Shown here in pieces: positions 25,233-37,997 of a stretch of 64,000 nt of DNA. Made by a program: the position numbers and the translations under genes. The DNA is from Rotaria socialis (taxonomy: Eukaryota > Rotifera > Eurotatoria > Philodinida > Philodinidae), in contig CAJNYU010000949.1 of the NCBI GenBank assembly GCA_905331475.1, positions 40,224-104,223 on the forward strand. The letters are read 5' to 3'. Each line of letters opens with the position of its first letter. Positions within the stretch are counted from its first letter, which is position 1. Under the pieces are notes generated by a model. That model ran no database searches, had not been told where the DNA came from, and worked only from the letters and a program-made list of their open reading frames with translations.

Positions 25233-26474
25233 ATAAGATCTTTTGATTGGTTCTTTTTTCTGCTCTATTTTTCATTTTTTCGTTGAAGATTTATTCATGA
25301 ATAAATAAATGGACAACGAGTTTGCTCCGTTTGAGAAGAATATTTAATGAGTTGATTAAGATAATTTCGATTCGGTGATATCGTTGGACGAATAGTTTAT
25401 ATGAGAAAATAAGTTTATCATAAATAATAACATTCTTCTTTTATTAAATAATCAATCACAAATAAAATATAAGCTTTTACATTACTTGAAAGAATTATTT
25501 TCAACTTCAAAAGATCGAACACTTATTTTAGATAATCAATACCCTATTCAATCGGATTCTATCATTTTCCCATTCAATCTTAATATAGTCAATAAGATTT
25601 ATTCATAATTATATTTCAAGAAAAGAAAAGAAAAGATAATAACATAAATACAAAACTTATCAACTTTTCAAAAGACAATCATATAAATGAAATTTTTTGT
25701 GTTTTTAATTGTTGCAATTAATTACATAAGTATATCACAATAAGATAAAAATGATTTAATCCGGAATGCTAAATATTGAATGATATGTTCTTATTTATCG
25801 ATATTTATTTTTCAAATTAATTTTTTCATTGAATTAAAACTTGAGCCGTCTAAGATAGTACGTGTACATGTACGTGTCTGATAATGAGGTAATAAAAGAG
25901 CATTGAAAAATTCTTTGGCAATGAACCACGTTCTGTAATAATGAAAATCAAATAACTAACGTATACGTATATTAACAGGAAAAATGAACCAAATGAAGAT
26001 AAGCTTTTTATTCACACTGTACACGCAGTAATGAGCAATTACTATATATCTCAGCAGGGGTCTCACAGTGACAATACTTCTCTGATTTTTCGAATGTCTT
26101 TATTCCAGCTATTTACCCTGATTTTTTTCTCATCGTTTTTCGATTATGGTAAACGACTAGGTAAATCACATATAGAAATGAGTAGCGATCCTCTTACAAG
26201 CACTGGTAATCTTCTAAAGTATTTTTGTCACTCATCCTAGAGGAATTTCACAGCATTCACAATAATATTTATAGGAATTATTTCCTTCGCGCTCTCCATC
26301 GCCACTCGCCAAATGATTCGCTCACTTGTTACTCATCTTAATTATCTCTATTCATTTATGATTACTATGAATCTTTTGTTATTCCAGTTCTTTTCTTATA
26401 TTCATTATACGGGATCGATTTCCTTGATTCAACAAATTGATTTCGTTCAGTTAACCGATTAGTATTGTTACATG
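25233..26474. other. Intergenic, no gene seen
   Basis: 3' flank of eIF3G and AT-rich DNA up to the next TIR element. A short repeated word GTACGTGTACATGTACGTGT occurs at about 25858. The 69-residue frame at 26031 has no recognisable similarity. Confidence 0.5.
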
Positions 26475-27349
26475 CAGGGTTGCCACCTCTTCCGCTTTTT
26501 CATATAAAAGACTTTCGTTGTTTAATTGAAAACTTAACCATTCAAGAAACTAGATAACGTGATGTTAGACGAAAATTTCTTGGAAAATAATTTTCTAACG
26601 TATAATTCTATACAATTCTTGAAAAATTTTCGCTTCACATAATAGATTTTCCAATAAATTTTTCTAGTGAAACACATTTCGTGTTCATTTTGGCCTCCAC
26701 TATGAAATACATTCACCTGGATTTGAAAGACCAGTGAAAAAAAATTTCTTTCATGTTCTTATTCATTTGTTAATATAATAGATGAAAGCATAGCCACATT
26801 CGGCAGCTGAATGTAAAGAACAACATTATCCTCTTAGACTTGTAAAAAGCGAGGTTTATTTTTTGGATTGTACGTTTTTCGGGCCAATGTTTTAATTCGT
26901 GCCAAAAAGGAGCCGCATTCGGTGGTATATTCTCGGGGAAAAATAGTGAACTGACAGTCACAATACGGTCATTTCACTATCACAAAACGAACATTTTTTG
27001 GGACGATACAAACATGTTCCCTGTTTGGCACTTTTAGAAAAGATGAATAGAAAAAGAATTGACAGAAAAAAGATATTTAGTTTTGAACCGGAAATCGTTT
27101 ATCTTTTCTTCTTGGAGTTTCAGGCCAGGTACGCCCTGATATTTTTTATGAGTTGTCTGTTATGTTGTGGAACTGCGAACAAAGTAGTACTATGAGTAAT
27201 AAAACAAGGTTACTTAAACTCTTGGAAATGTGAAAGGTCAGCAAAAAGCAGCTTTCCGTTTTTTCTATTTTTGTTTCCGCTATTTTCCACTATTTCTCGC
27301 TCTTTTTGATCAAACTTTCCGCTTTTCTGACCTGATGAGGTGGCAACCC
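26475..27349. mobile_element. TIR element with CAGGGTTGCCACCTC ends
   Basis: Left end CAGGGTTGCCACCTC and right end GAGGTGGCAACCC are inverted copies. Just inside, both arms contain TTCCGCTTTTT/CTTTCCGCTTTT words. CAGGGTTGCC ends are seen in many hAT-type non-autonomous elements. The flanking bases GTTACATG and GTTCATGA are similar but not identical octamers, so the target duplication is uncertain. No transposase frame. Confidence 0.65.
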
Positions 27350-27465
27350 GTTCATGAACTGCTCGTTTGTTAAAGGTTTCAAAAAACAATGAAAAACATT
27401 TAAATAAATAAAAAAGCTGATTTTTGTAAAGAATTAAATTCTGTTTTTTGAAAAAAAGTTATTTT

Positions 27466-27918
27466 GCCGCTAGAGGTGTCAGCCGTGCGGCTGAGCCGCC
27501 GCAGCAGCCGAGTTTTCTATAATATCAGCCGCCGCCGCCGCCGCCACCAAATTGCTGGTAACTTTAAGAATTTTTGGGGAGCCGCCGCTGCGAAAAAACA
27601 AGTTTAGCCGTTGTGCCGCTGCAAGAGATAAAAAATTTTGATAGCGTCATCCACCGCCGCTAACATCAATACATATGCGATTGAATCGAACATTTTTCTT
27701 TTAATTTTCATCAGCGAATTTTTTACTCAGCCGCCGCCGTCTCATAAGGACTTGCAAATATCAACCGGCGCCGCCGCTGTGGAAAACAATTTAAGAATTT
27801 GTAGCAGCCGCCCCTGAAGACATTACTCATTCAAATAATAAGCCGCTGGAAATCTTTAAAAATTGAAAATTGTTGCCCACCGCCGCCGTTCACCCCTTCG
27901 GCTGACACCTCTAGCTAT
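27466..27918. mobile_element. GCC-triplet-rich TIR element
   Basis: Flanked by GTTATTTT on both sides (27458-27465 and 27919-27926), a candidate 8-base target duplication. Ends carry CTAGAGGTGTCAGCC and the inverse GGCTGACACCTCTAG. The interior alternates AT-rich DNA with clusters of GCC/GCN triplets (GCCGCCGCCGCCGCCACC at 27531 and at least six other clusters), giving a striking composition against a roughly 30% GC background. No protein is implied: the frames are broken. Probably a hAT-like MITE. Confidence 0.7.
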
Positions 27919-28283
27919 GTTATTTTTCACTGTTATAAAATTTTGATTAGGGTTATTTTTCTTATGTTTATTCATTCTCTGTGTCTCTCTAGCACGCACA
28001 CCCAACAGGCAAGCAGCAGAAAGATCAACTTTGAAGTCTGATACTTTCTTAGCAAAGATTCCCATATAAACAATGAGAAAAGTCAAAAGTAAAAAAAAAC
28101 ATATCGAAACGATAGAATATAATTTTATCGTCACATATCATAACAAACATGTCTTATCAAATTTGTTTTATTATGTTATAAGTTTGAAGAATGATAAACT
28201 ATCAAAAACCCATAGAAATGTGTCTCAACTAGTACTAGGTAAAAAATAAATGAGGGAACGTCGGATTCGCATCCGATTGTTAC

Positions 28284-28592
28284 GTGTACTGCAAAAACTG
28301 AGTAGATTTATATATGTTTTGAATAATTCCGAGAAAAGAAAGTTTTTTTGAAAAATCCCTGTACCCCTCTCCTCCCCGCCGCTCAGGGATGGTCTGGTCA
28401 ATGATGGCAATTTTTTCGATAACTCAGCCATTTCTTGACGGACACTTCACATATTCGAGCTCGACTGAGATATTGATGAGATCATTCTGTGTACAAGATT
28501 TCAAGACAATTGGATGAGGCTTTCTAGAGTTATCGTGTTAACGGCCGGACACACTGAGCGATTCTAGAATGTACTCACTTTTTGAGTACACA
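28284..28592. mobile_element. GTGTACT-ended TIR element, short copy
   Basis: Shares a long similar stretch with 59283-59550 (AAAAATCCCTGTAC, CAGGGATGGTCTG, CAGCCATTTCTTGACGGA, ACGGCCGGACACACTGA). Ends are inverted: GTGTACTGCAAAAACTGAGT on the left, and on the right the inverse of TGTACTCAAAAAGTGAGTAC. It sits directly downstream of the truncated SNX13-like gene and is internally shorter than the other copy. Confidence 0.7.
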
Positions 28593-28619
28593 AAAAGAAA
28601 ACTTTCTCAAGTTCCATAA

Positions 28620-30881
28620 ACAGCAACAAAGTACCTCAGTGATTATGTTAGCACTATCTCGAGTATTTCTATTTTTTCTTACCATATTGATAATCAATTG
28701 ATTGATTGCATCTGGATCTGAATACATATCAATAAAAGGTATTAGACCTAAATTAACTGCAACTTCCTTTAAAAAGAAATGAAAATAAAAGATGATTGCT
28801 ATTAAATTGAATTTGACATACTCGAATAAGAACCCGAGCTGGTACACAACGGAATTCATTAGCAGGCAAAAGAATATAGATGAGAACTTCAACAATATCT
28901 CGAAGAAATTCTATTTAATATATATATATATATTTTTTTTTAATGGATGATTTTTAATTAATTAAACGACATAATAATACCTTTTTCTTTATCTTTATCC
29001 ATACAAACTTCATCTCGACAAATGCCTCTTTCATATTCAGCTTCTAAATCGAAAAAACATGAACGAATATCTGTTGATTGTTCTAGACGTAAACGTTCTT
29101 TTGCATTTCGATATAATCGAACGTGTGTTGCAAAACTATCAACAATGGTTCCAGTACAAAAATCCAACCAATCAATTTCACGTAATCTGATCAGAAAATA
29201 TTCAATAAGAAATTAATAAAAAATAAACATGTGTCCTTGGTAACCTTTCCGATAAATGACGAATAGTTGTATAGATTCCACTTTTTACATCATCAATAAA
29301 TGATTCATCAGAACTTATTTGAGTTTTATACCATATTTCAATATAATCACGAACAAATAAATCAACTAACTAATGAAAGAAAATTTGTTCAATCATTAAT
29401 ATTTTTCTTATAAAATGTTTTACTTCATAAAGTGGTTCATCAATATCTGATATTCCTGTTAGTGGTGCACGTTCAGTCGATGATTTTGACTTTTTCAAAC
29501 TTGATGATGAATCATTTTGTAAATCAGAAATCTAAAATATGTTTTATTACGTTGTAGTTAAGATTATGATAAATTGTTTTCAATTTATTAGCGGAATTGT
29601 TATTTCATTTTGAATGATATACGATATCGTATTTGATAGAAAATTCTATATGTTATTTAAAATAAATTTGACTTTTTGTAAATATAGAAAAATCGACATC
29701 TAACCAAAACAAATATTTATTCTATTTCTAGTACATTGACTTTCATTTGTTTTAATCAAAGATTTTCTACATGAATCTTAGGGCAAGTTTATTAAATCAG
29801 TAGCTTTTATTTTAAAAGTCCGCTGAAGTTATTTCCAATTAGGATGAAATTAACATTTAAACATAAGGCAGTCTGAGAAAAACAAATAAACAGATGCGTA
29901 TCAAAATTAATCAAATGTGAATGATAGAGAAAACATTTTTTCTAATTATTTCTATGGTAAAAATTTAGCACAGCATATTATCGAACAGTGTTTTTTTTGA
30001 AGTTGTGCATCATGTAACATTCTTAGGAATGCATGTAATCGAATTACATGCACTATGCTTTCAAGGAAAGCATTTCTCAAATCAAAACAAGTGATACTTT
30101 CCTGCTGGATGAATCAACAGAAGCGTACTTGAAAATTGTCTAATGTTTTAGACGAATAAATTCTGAAATAGGATTCGCTAGGTCAGGACCAGAGAATGTG
30201 TAACAAAATAAAGATAAAAAGATTTAAGATTTGTCGGTACAAAAATTTCTACTGAAAAACATGTCAACTGGAATTCATTAAATCTAAACCAATATGTTTT
30301 TATATATAATTTGTATGAATTCAGCAAAATAAACATTTCTTTTGAAAAAAGATAACTGATATACCTTTAGCTTATCATTAACTATGTATTCAAAGAATTG
30401 AAATCATTTTGTAGCATATTTATTAGGTTAAGATAAAACAAAAGGGTTCATATTTACACTTAATCTCAGTTTTAATTACTTTTTATGATAATTTCAAGTA
30501 TTGCCTTCCGAACTCTTTCTTAATGAGAAGTTCTTTTCTCGAATTCCTTGATCACATTGAACAATATAAATAGATTCTATCGTTAGAACTATACAAATAG
30601 AAAGAGATTTCTTACACGAATAAATAATTTTGATTGAATGAAAGCTGTTTTGATTTTGTCATAAATTGGATTTGACTTGATCCATATTTTTTTGTTAACA
30701 ATCAGATGGATAATAAAACTAAATTAAAACTATTTGTTTTCATCTTCAAAAACAAAACCTAACAAACGACAAACCCAAAAATGAATGTAGAAACAAAAAG
30801 GAACCAATAAATAGTTCTTTCAATTCCAATAATAGCCAAAATAAAACATAGACCAGCGATAATATAGTGTTTAGAAATCAT
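28620..30881 (-). CDS. SNX13-like: SNX13-like sorting nexin, truncated after the PXA domain
   Basis: Six exons in phase (30768-30881, 29424-29531, 29245-29369, 28981-29186, 28822-28910, 28683-28766) give 242 codons, then the frame can run on into 28620-28682. A membrane hairpin at the N-terminus (YIIAGLCFILAIIGIERTIYW) precedes a PXA domain with strong SNX13 features: DIDEPLYELVDLFVRDYIE, REIDWLDFCTGTIVDSFATH, CRDEVC, EFLRDIVEVLIYILLPANEF, YSDPDAINQLIINM. The usual SNX13 RGS, PX and nexin-C domains (about 650 more residues) are absent. Downstream come a GTGTACT-ended element and other transposons, then eIF3G on the other strand. Either a TE-truncated pseudogene or a short PXA-only product. 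A 1.2-kb first intron (29532-30767) shows no gene. Family certain, intactness doubtful; the first exon is the weakest call. Confidence 0.8.
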
Positions 30882-31186
30882 CGAAGGCCATTCAAAACAT
30901 AGATCAAAACTAAATACCTTCTAAAATAACGCTTTCTCTCGTAAAAAAAAAACAAAAAGAAACAATCAATATTTCAATTGGTTATAAAGCATACCATACT
31001 AAGATTATAGATCGAGCTACATCCCTTCTGTTCGCTACTTCATAGGTGGCTCTAGGAAGCATTTCAAAGGAATGAATGAATGAATGAAAAAAAACAACAA
31101 CCCACACATCATTTCTCATCAGTTGTTACATATGTGCTAGAGTTGGTTCATTGAGATCATAGATTATTTTTCTTTACAAAATTCGA
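30882..31186. promoter_or_regulatory. Divergent promoter region of SNX13-like and TBC1D20
   Basis: Only about 300 bases separate the two opposite starts. AAACAAAAAGAAACAATC and ATGAATGAATGAATGAA runs are visible, but no TATA box or factor site I would defend. Confidence 0.4.
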
Positions 31187-33643
31187 ATGCAAACATTTAA
31201 TGAATTGCATGAATCAAATACTAATTCGGATTCGGAAAATGATTCAGCATTAATGCAAGATGCTCATTCTGAAGTGATTTCATCATCGATAACAACAAAT
31301 GGTTCTTCATCGTTAAGTGATGATGAAAGTTTTTTAATTATTTCCAAGACAAAACCTCAAAGAATTGAAAAATTTTTAAATAGAAGAAATAAACGAAAAT
31401 TAATAAAATGTGCTAAAATAACTGGATTAATTAATGAATTATATCGAAAACAAATATGGCCTTTAATACTTAACTCACCATCTTATTGTACAGTTGAATA
31501 TGATAATAATAAAAAATTATATTTTTGCCCAATTGATTATTATTCAGCAGGTATTGTTCTTCCTTTCTGATTTTTCAATGGCAAGAATTTGATAATTTAT
31601 TAGATAAAGAGCAAATCGAATCACATCGATACTATGGACAAGTTAGAATGGATGTTGAAAGAACATTGAAACGATTTCCACCAAGTATGAATTTTTCGAA
31701 TTAGAACAAAAACATTTGAATGATTTCTTTTATTTGTTTATTAAAGATTATTCGGATTCAGGTAGAATTGAACTACAAGAGAAACTTATTGTTGTTGTTA
31801 TAAAAATGTTAATCAAACATGATTATCTTAATTATTATCAAGTAAAAATTGTTGAATAGAACGAAAATTTTCATTATATATTTCTTTTTCATAGGGTTAT
31901 CATGATATTTGTTTGACATTTTTACTTGTACTCGGTGCCGATCTTTGTCTTCCATTTATTGATACCGTAACGAAATCCCATTTCAAGTAAGTAATTTAAC
32001 AGAATTATGTTTTCGAATATTCAGTTGCTAGTAAATAAAATAGAGATAGTCATTTCGTATTGAATTTACTTACGTCATCAAAATATCTTTTACTAAATAA
32101 GGAGACCTTCATTTTTATTAGTGGAAACCGCTTACAGTAGAAAATTCTCACGCTGAACAATTACAATGAGAACATTTCATAACTGTAGAAGTAAATATGT
32201 AGTTTCTTACAGCTCAATACGGTAGAGAGTTATACTAACAAATTCTATGAATTAATTATTATTTATACCATAAAAACAAATAGTTTTCAGAAGTAGAAAT
32301 ATACTATATGATGAGTCATGCAAAAACAAACTATAATGAATAGGAAGTAGATGAGTAATCTTAATTTTTCGTAGTCTTTTTATTAGAATTAAAAACTGTA
32401 GAAAAAAAAGTTCAATTATAGGAAAATTTTCAGTTTTTTATTTGGGTGTATTTTCATAATACGCTTACTGTGAGATCGTATCAAAGCTCAATAATTGAAT
32501 TCAACTGTTAGCTTTGAAATATATGAATTTCAACAACAAAACATTTACTTCACTTCTAGGAGCAGATTTGAAAATCAATAAGTATAATATTTGTGTGTGA
32601 TTTTAAAAATATAATGTTAGTATCTATTTTATATAATTGTAGTAACAGAATTTCTATAATTAGATATTTAACTAAGAATAATAATTTATTACTTATATAT
32701 ATATAGAGATTTTATGGAACCAACGATGGAAAAAACACGAGATTTACTATCATATTTAATGCCACTTATTAATTGCACCAATAGTAAATGTGCTGAATAC
32801 ATGCAACGGTAAACTAAACCATGTTTTTTTCATGAAAAGTTAAATTTTCTATTGAAATAAACTGATTCATCATTTGTATTCGTATTTACTAATGTATTTC
32901 ATGTAATTTTAGAGGTGGCGTTGGAAATGTAATGTTTGCATTATCATGGTTTATAACATGGTATTCACATGTATTAAATGATCTTGACGTAATTCTTCGA
33001 CTTTATGACCTATTTATTGTTTCCCATTTTCTTATGCCGATATATGTAGCTGCTGAAGTAAATTTTAAATCCCTTTTAATGTTTAAAGAGATAAAAATGG
33101 TTTTTATCTACTTTTTTTAAAATTAGATTGTCAATTATCATGCTGATCAAGTTTTATCGATCGACTGTGATATGCCTTCATTACATCAATATTTAACACG
33201 ATTACCCAGTGAATTAGATAGTAATACATGGGAAGAAATTATAAACAGATCATCCCATCTATTTCGAAATCATCATCCCGATACACTTGATGTATTAAAT
33301 GATGAATGGATTAAAAAATGGTAAAATATTGAATTGAGAAAACTTTATTTTTCTTAAATAAAACTGTCTTGTTTCTAGTGAGTCCATTGATCACTCACCG
33401 ATGGAAGTATCTCTCCGAAGAAGATATGGTAAAGATTCATTCGAAAATGACAATGATGGTGAAAAATCTGCGTATACCAATGATCGAAATGAACATCAAG
33501 GTGCATTACCACGTATTGTTTTGTGGGGTGTGACACTAACAATTAGTGGTTTAGCTATTTATATATGGAATCATACACAACGAACAGATCCGACTACATT
33601 TATTAGTCTCGGAGATTTTCTTGCACAATTATATGGAAAATAA
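31187..33643 (+). CDS. TBC1D20: TBC1 domain family member 20
   Basis: Membrane-anchored Rab GTPase-activating protein, acting on Rab1/Rab18-type GTPases at the ER-Golgi border in other animals. Eight exons in phase, 451 codons: 31187-31550, 31586-31684, 31747-31841, 31895-31986, 32707-32808, 32913-33057, 33127-33320, 33379-33643. A Ser-rich leader precedes the TBC domain: LYRKQIWPLIL, DVERTLKRFPPS, the YYQGYHDI motif with the glutamine finger (exon border after YYQ), DFMEPTMEKTRDLLSYLMPL, FALSWFITWYSHVL (in place of the usual SWLITWFGH), RLYDLFIVSHFLMPIYVAAE. Near the C-terminus a single membrane segment (IVLWGVTLTISGLAIYIW) matches the tail anchor of the family. In the arginine-finger region the segment QVRMDVERTLKRFPP aligns with human DVRRSLRRFPPG. 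The 720-base intron 4 is unusually long and featureless. Confidence 0.95.
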
Positions 33644-34027
33644 TTCGATTTGTCTTACTTTATTTTAACTTCTATTTTCATTCCTTGACTCTAGTCGCTA
33701 TATTATAATACGTGAAGATTTTTTTCTTGCTTTGTTTGTGTATATAGCTTTCCTAAGAAGAAGAAAAACAAGAACAACATTAAATCAATATATATTATTT
33801 TGTTTATAATGAATAACTATTTTCTTTTGTCGCTCTCTTATATTTTATATGCATTTAATGGCGAATATTTTTTGTTCTACCTTTATTTTGTTTGTTGCTG
33901 TTGTTGTTGGGTTTTGCGCATTGAACCAAGAAAAATAATCGATTCACATTAATCTATATTTGAAAGAATACGAAAATTATTACTTTCTAGATGAATCTCG
34001 TTTGATCTGATTTTATTCTTGGAAATA
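33644..34027. other. TBC1D20-CCDC186 intergenic
   Basis: T-rich 3' flank and presumed CCDC186 promoter. A TTGTTTGTTGCTGTTGTTGT stretch at 33889 is simple sequence. Confidence 0.45.
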
Positions 34028-37000
34028 ATGAATACAGTTGAGGCGCCGATCGACATAGCTACTGAAGAACAGTCAATCGAAGTGAAAACCGATAATTCAG
34101 CAGAGAATGAATCGACAAATGATACTTCAAATTTAGATAAGACTGGTAAGATTTTATTTATTTCAAATATATTTTATCCTATTATTTTCAGAGATTTCTA
34201 TGCATATTTTTTATAATATAAAACGAGTCAATTTGCGATCGTTTTATTTTATATTTACATTGCTTTTTGTATATTATTAACGTTCCAATAAGATTTCATC
34301 TATAAACATTAGAATATTATATAAGATTGTATCAATAATAACCAACCATTTGATATATATATATATATATATATATATATTTCAATTGAGTACGAAAAAG
34401 ACGAAATAACTTGTAAAATTAAGTTTTCACTATAGAACAAAAACCTGAAATACTTGAACAGATTCTCTTTCTAAACTATGAACAATGTTAAGATGGTACC
34501 TAACAATATTTTATTTGAATTGTTGCCAACATGATTTTTCCTAGAGCATTCTGTATAAATAAATTCGTCAGAAAAAAGATTTCATCACGTTAAATCAATA
34601 ACATTAAATTGACTCTGTCACGACCGATATTATAATGTAATCTATAATAATCATTTTATTTGCGATCAATTTTACCCTCATTTTTGAAACCGAAAAACAA
34701 CGTAATTAACAAAGGAGTTCGATATGAAAATTTAAATTTTATTTATACCAGTTCACTTGAATTTATTGAATGCTTAAATCAATCTATTCTTTAGAACCCG
34801 TTCCAATTGATGTTCCTGAAAATCCTGAAAAAATAGAAATAGCTCGTCTTTCATCTATAATTACTAATCAAACAAATGAAATATCTGATTTGAACGCACG
34901 TCTAGCTGCATGTCAGCAGCATTATGAAACACTATTAAATCGTCAAAAAGAAGAAAACTCACGTGAAAAACAATCAACTGTTATGCGTTATGCTCAAGCA
35001 GAAAAAGCAAAGCTAGACTCGGATAAGCGATGTGAAGCGTTGGCCACAAAAAATAATGACTTATTAAAAGAAAAAGACAATTTACAAGTAAAGTTATCAG
35101 AATTTAAATTAATGAATACTAAATTACAAAATGCCTATGAACATAAATTGAGTGAATTAGTAGCATTAAAAAAAGAACTAGAAAAAACAAAAGAAATAAA
35201 TCAATCCATTGATGCTTCATTGAAATCAACATTGAATCATTTAAAAGGAGAATCATCGCATTTGAAAGAACAACGAGAATCAAATGAAAGATTAAAAAGA
35301 GATTTGAATGAACAACATGAACTCAATGAACAATTAAAGTTACAATACAAACAACTTACAGAAGGTAACTAAAGAAAAAAATTAATATTCCTGATAGTTG
35401 TGCTATAGCAATGCTCTCGTACTTGTTTTCTTTTCTTTTGGTTAAGAGATGAATGTCAATTCAGGTATACTTCATCTATGTAATATAAATAGTCTATTCA
35501 ACTAAAGATATGGACAACATTTTCAAGAATTTATCTTTGATCGAAAGAAAATTTTCGTTTTCGCTGCAGGCTCTGTGAACCATCAATGTTATAATTTTAC
35601 TATTGAGAGCTATGTCAATAGGAATGAAAAATGTACTCTGAGGTGAGCACTAACTATTTAAATTAAGAAGTCAAGTATTTGTTACAAGTCAAAACGGAAC
35701 CGTCAAGGGTAATGGAATTAGTTGACTTGGTTATTTACCTCTCGCATCTGCATACTACACTTGAGAACTATTTTCTATTGGAACCTTCATGCTCACTCTC
35801 AAATATTGAGTTACATGCAGTTTCATAAATAAATGTATTAGTCCTAAAAGAACATTGTATTGACGAAATAGTACCTCCGTGGTGTATAATAACATGAGTA
35901 CAATTATGATTTATGATAGACTTCATAATATCAAAGGCTGTGGTTTAGTATACATAAAAAAATGATTCATTTTGTTTTAGCTGCTCGAGCTATACCAACT
36001 GATGATGAACAAGCACAAGCACTTGACACATTACGTAATGAACACAATGCTCTTAAAGGAAAACTAACAAACATTCAAGATGAAAATAAATTACTTCGTG
36101 AAAAGCTTAAATCATCCGATGAAGATCGTTTAGCATTAGAAAATGTAATTGAAAATTTTCGTCAAACTACAATGCGTGAAAAAGAAACAACAAAAAAATT
36201 GTATGACGATTTATTAGCTGCACGTGAACAAGATTCTGTTGAAATATCACGATTAAAACAAATTGAATCACTTTCTAATCAAACATTGGCTGATAATGCA
36301 GATCTGAGACAATTACTAGAAAAAGAACACCAATTACTTGAATTAACACAAAAATTAACCGAAAAAAATTCAATTTTACAAAGTGACTATGAACAACTTC
36401 AATTATTACATAAAGGAACATCTACAGATTTTGAATGTATTCAAAAAATTAATGAAGAACAAAAAAGTCAAATAGCTAAGCTAGAAAATATTGAAAAATC
36501 CTTAAGAGATCAACTAAAAGAATTAGATGAAAAATATCAAACAGTAAACAAATTATATGAACAGAGTGCTAAACAATATGATGATAGTCTTAGTGAAATT
36601 CAAACATTAAAAAAGAAACATCAAGCTAATACAAAAGATTTAATTAAACAATTACAACAATTACAAAAGCCGAAGTTCACCAATAATAGTAATGAACATG
36701 GTCCCATGCTACTCACCAGGCAAGTATTGTTGTTTATTTTGAAATTCTAATCCAAGTCTAATATATCTATACACGAAGTGGTAGAATATCTTTCGAAAAA
36801 CAAAATTTCTATTTCACGTTGAAATAGATTAGTTTCAATAGTCAGGTGTTAAGTTTCAATGCAACTATAATATGATAAAAAGCAAAAAAATAACAGTAGC
36901 TAATACAACAGAACGAAACCACGAAAACAAATACAAGTTCATTCAATAGATTTCTAAGCAATTTTTATGATTAAGCTCTCGATAAAGAAAATTGTTTTTG

Positions 37001-37816
37001 ACAGAAATATAAATCAACTCTGAAGGTAGACGACGTAATTCGAAAGCTTTCAATACAGTACAGTGTTTCACTGGTGTTCTTTCTATTTGCGGCTGTGATT
37101 GTAAATAACAATACTTACTCTTATTTTTCTAATTTAGTCCAACAAAACCTATTGCAAATAAAGAGAATTCCAATGATAATTCTTCAAGTCATGGATCTCC
37201 AACAGGTTCATTCAGTTCATTGAATGAAATAACTTCGTTGGCTGTACCAGGATCTGATCACATTCCGCGTCATACACCAGCTCATCAACACCAGCAACAG
37301 CAACAGCAACAACTTTTACTCGATGAAGAACAAGAAGTTATCGTTAATATTGTTGATATTGATCGTCAAAAACTAATCGATAAATTATTGAAACAACAAA
37401 AATTGCTTGTGAGGCGTAATGAAAAAATTGAATTCTTAAATGATCATATACAATTATTAACGCAAGATTTACAAAATAAACGTAAAATAATTCAAACATA
37501 CGCAATGAATGAAGATAGTTTTATGTACACGTCAACTGAATCCGATTCAATTAAACAACAATTAGCAAATAAAAATCGAAATAATTCTTCCTCATTAATG
37601 GCAACATTATATAATCGTGCGACAACAACTGTTAATCATACAACAAATAAACTTTTTGAACAGTCGTCACCAATGACACTTGAAACAGCATTAGATGTAA
37701 TGGGAAAATTACAATCAGTTTTAGAAGATACACTTTTAAAAAATATAACATTAAAAGAAAATGTTGACACATTAAGTAAAGAAATAGAAAGATTGTCGAA
37801 ACGAACAATAAAATAG
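34028..37816 (+). CDS. CCDC186: Coiled-coil protein CCDC186 (CCCP-1 type)
   Basis: Golgi/endosome-associated coiled-coil protein needed for dense-core vesicle maturation in worms and mammals. Four exons, 701 codons: 34028-34145, 34795-35364, 35981-36719, 37138-37816. Residues about 45-475 are nearly continuous heptad repeat. The C-terminal third is the recognisable part: RKNEKIEF-like RRNEKIEFLNDHIQLLTQDL, KRKIIQTYAMNED, MATLYNR, TLETALDVMGKLQSVLED, TLLKNITLKENVDTL, EIERLSK, matching the conserved vertebrate CCDC186 end. A Gln run (HQHQQQQQQQLLL) lies before it. The join of exons 3 and 4 requires a GC-AG intron: AG|GCAAGT at 36718. Using the next GT donor would frameshift into a stop. Introns 1-3 (400-650 bases) are long for this window; intron 1 contains an (AT)n tract at 34353-34380. 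Confidence 0.92.
34353..34380. repeat. (AT)n microsatellite
   Basis: Uninterrupted alternating TA run inside CCDC186 intron 1. Confidence 0.9.
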
Positions 37817-37997
37817 ATCGGTGTTTGTTTTTAATATTTGTGGATACTGTCAGATTTTAATATATTTTTTTTGTTTTTGTCGTGCAACAGTGGAATTATT
37901 AGTTGTATTAATGTGAAAAATCACAAATATATTTATTCTTTATTGCTTCTTAACAAAGAAAACGTTGATTTGTTGGTTTTGTTTTTCAGATAAAAAG

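Noticed and set aside
31987-32706. Inserted element in the long TBC1D20 intron 4
   Set aside because: I looked for inverted ends or similarity to the other elements in the window and saw none.
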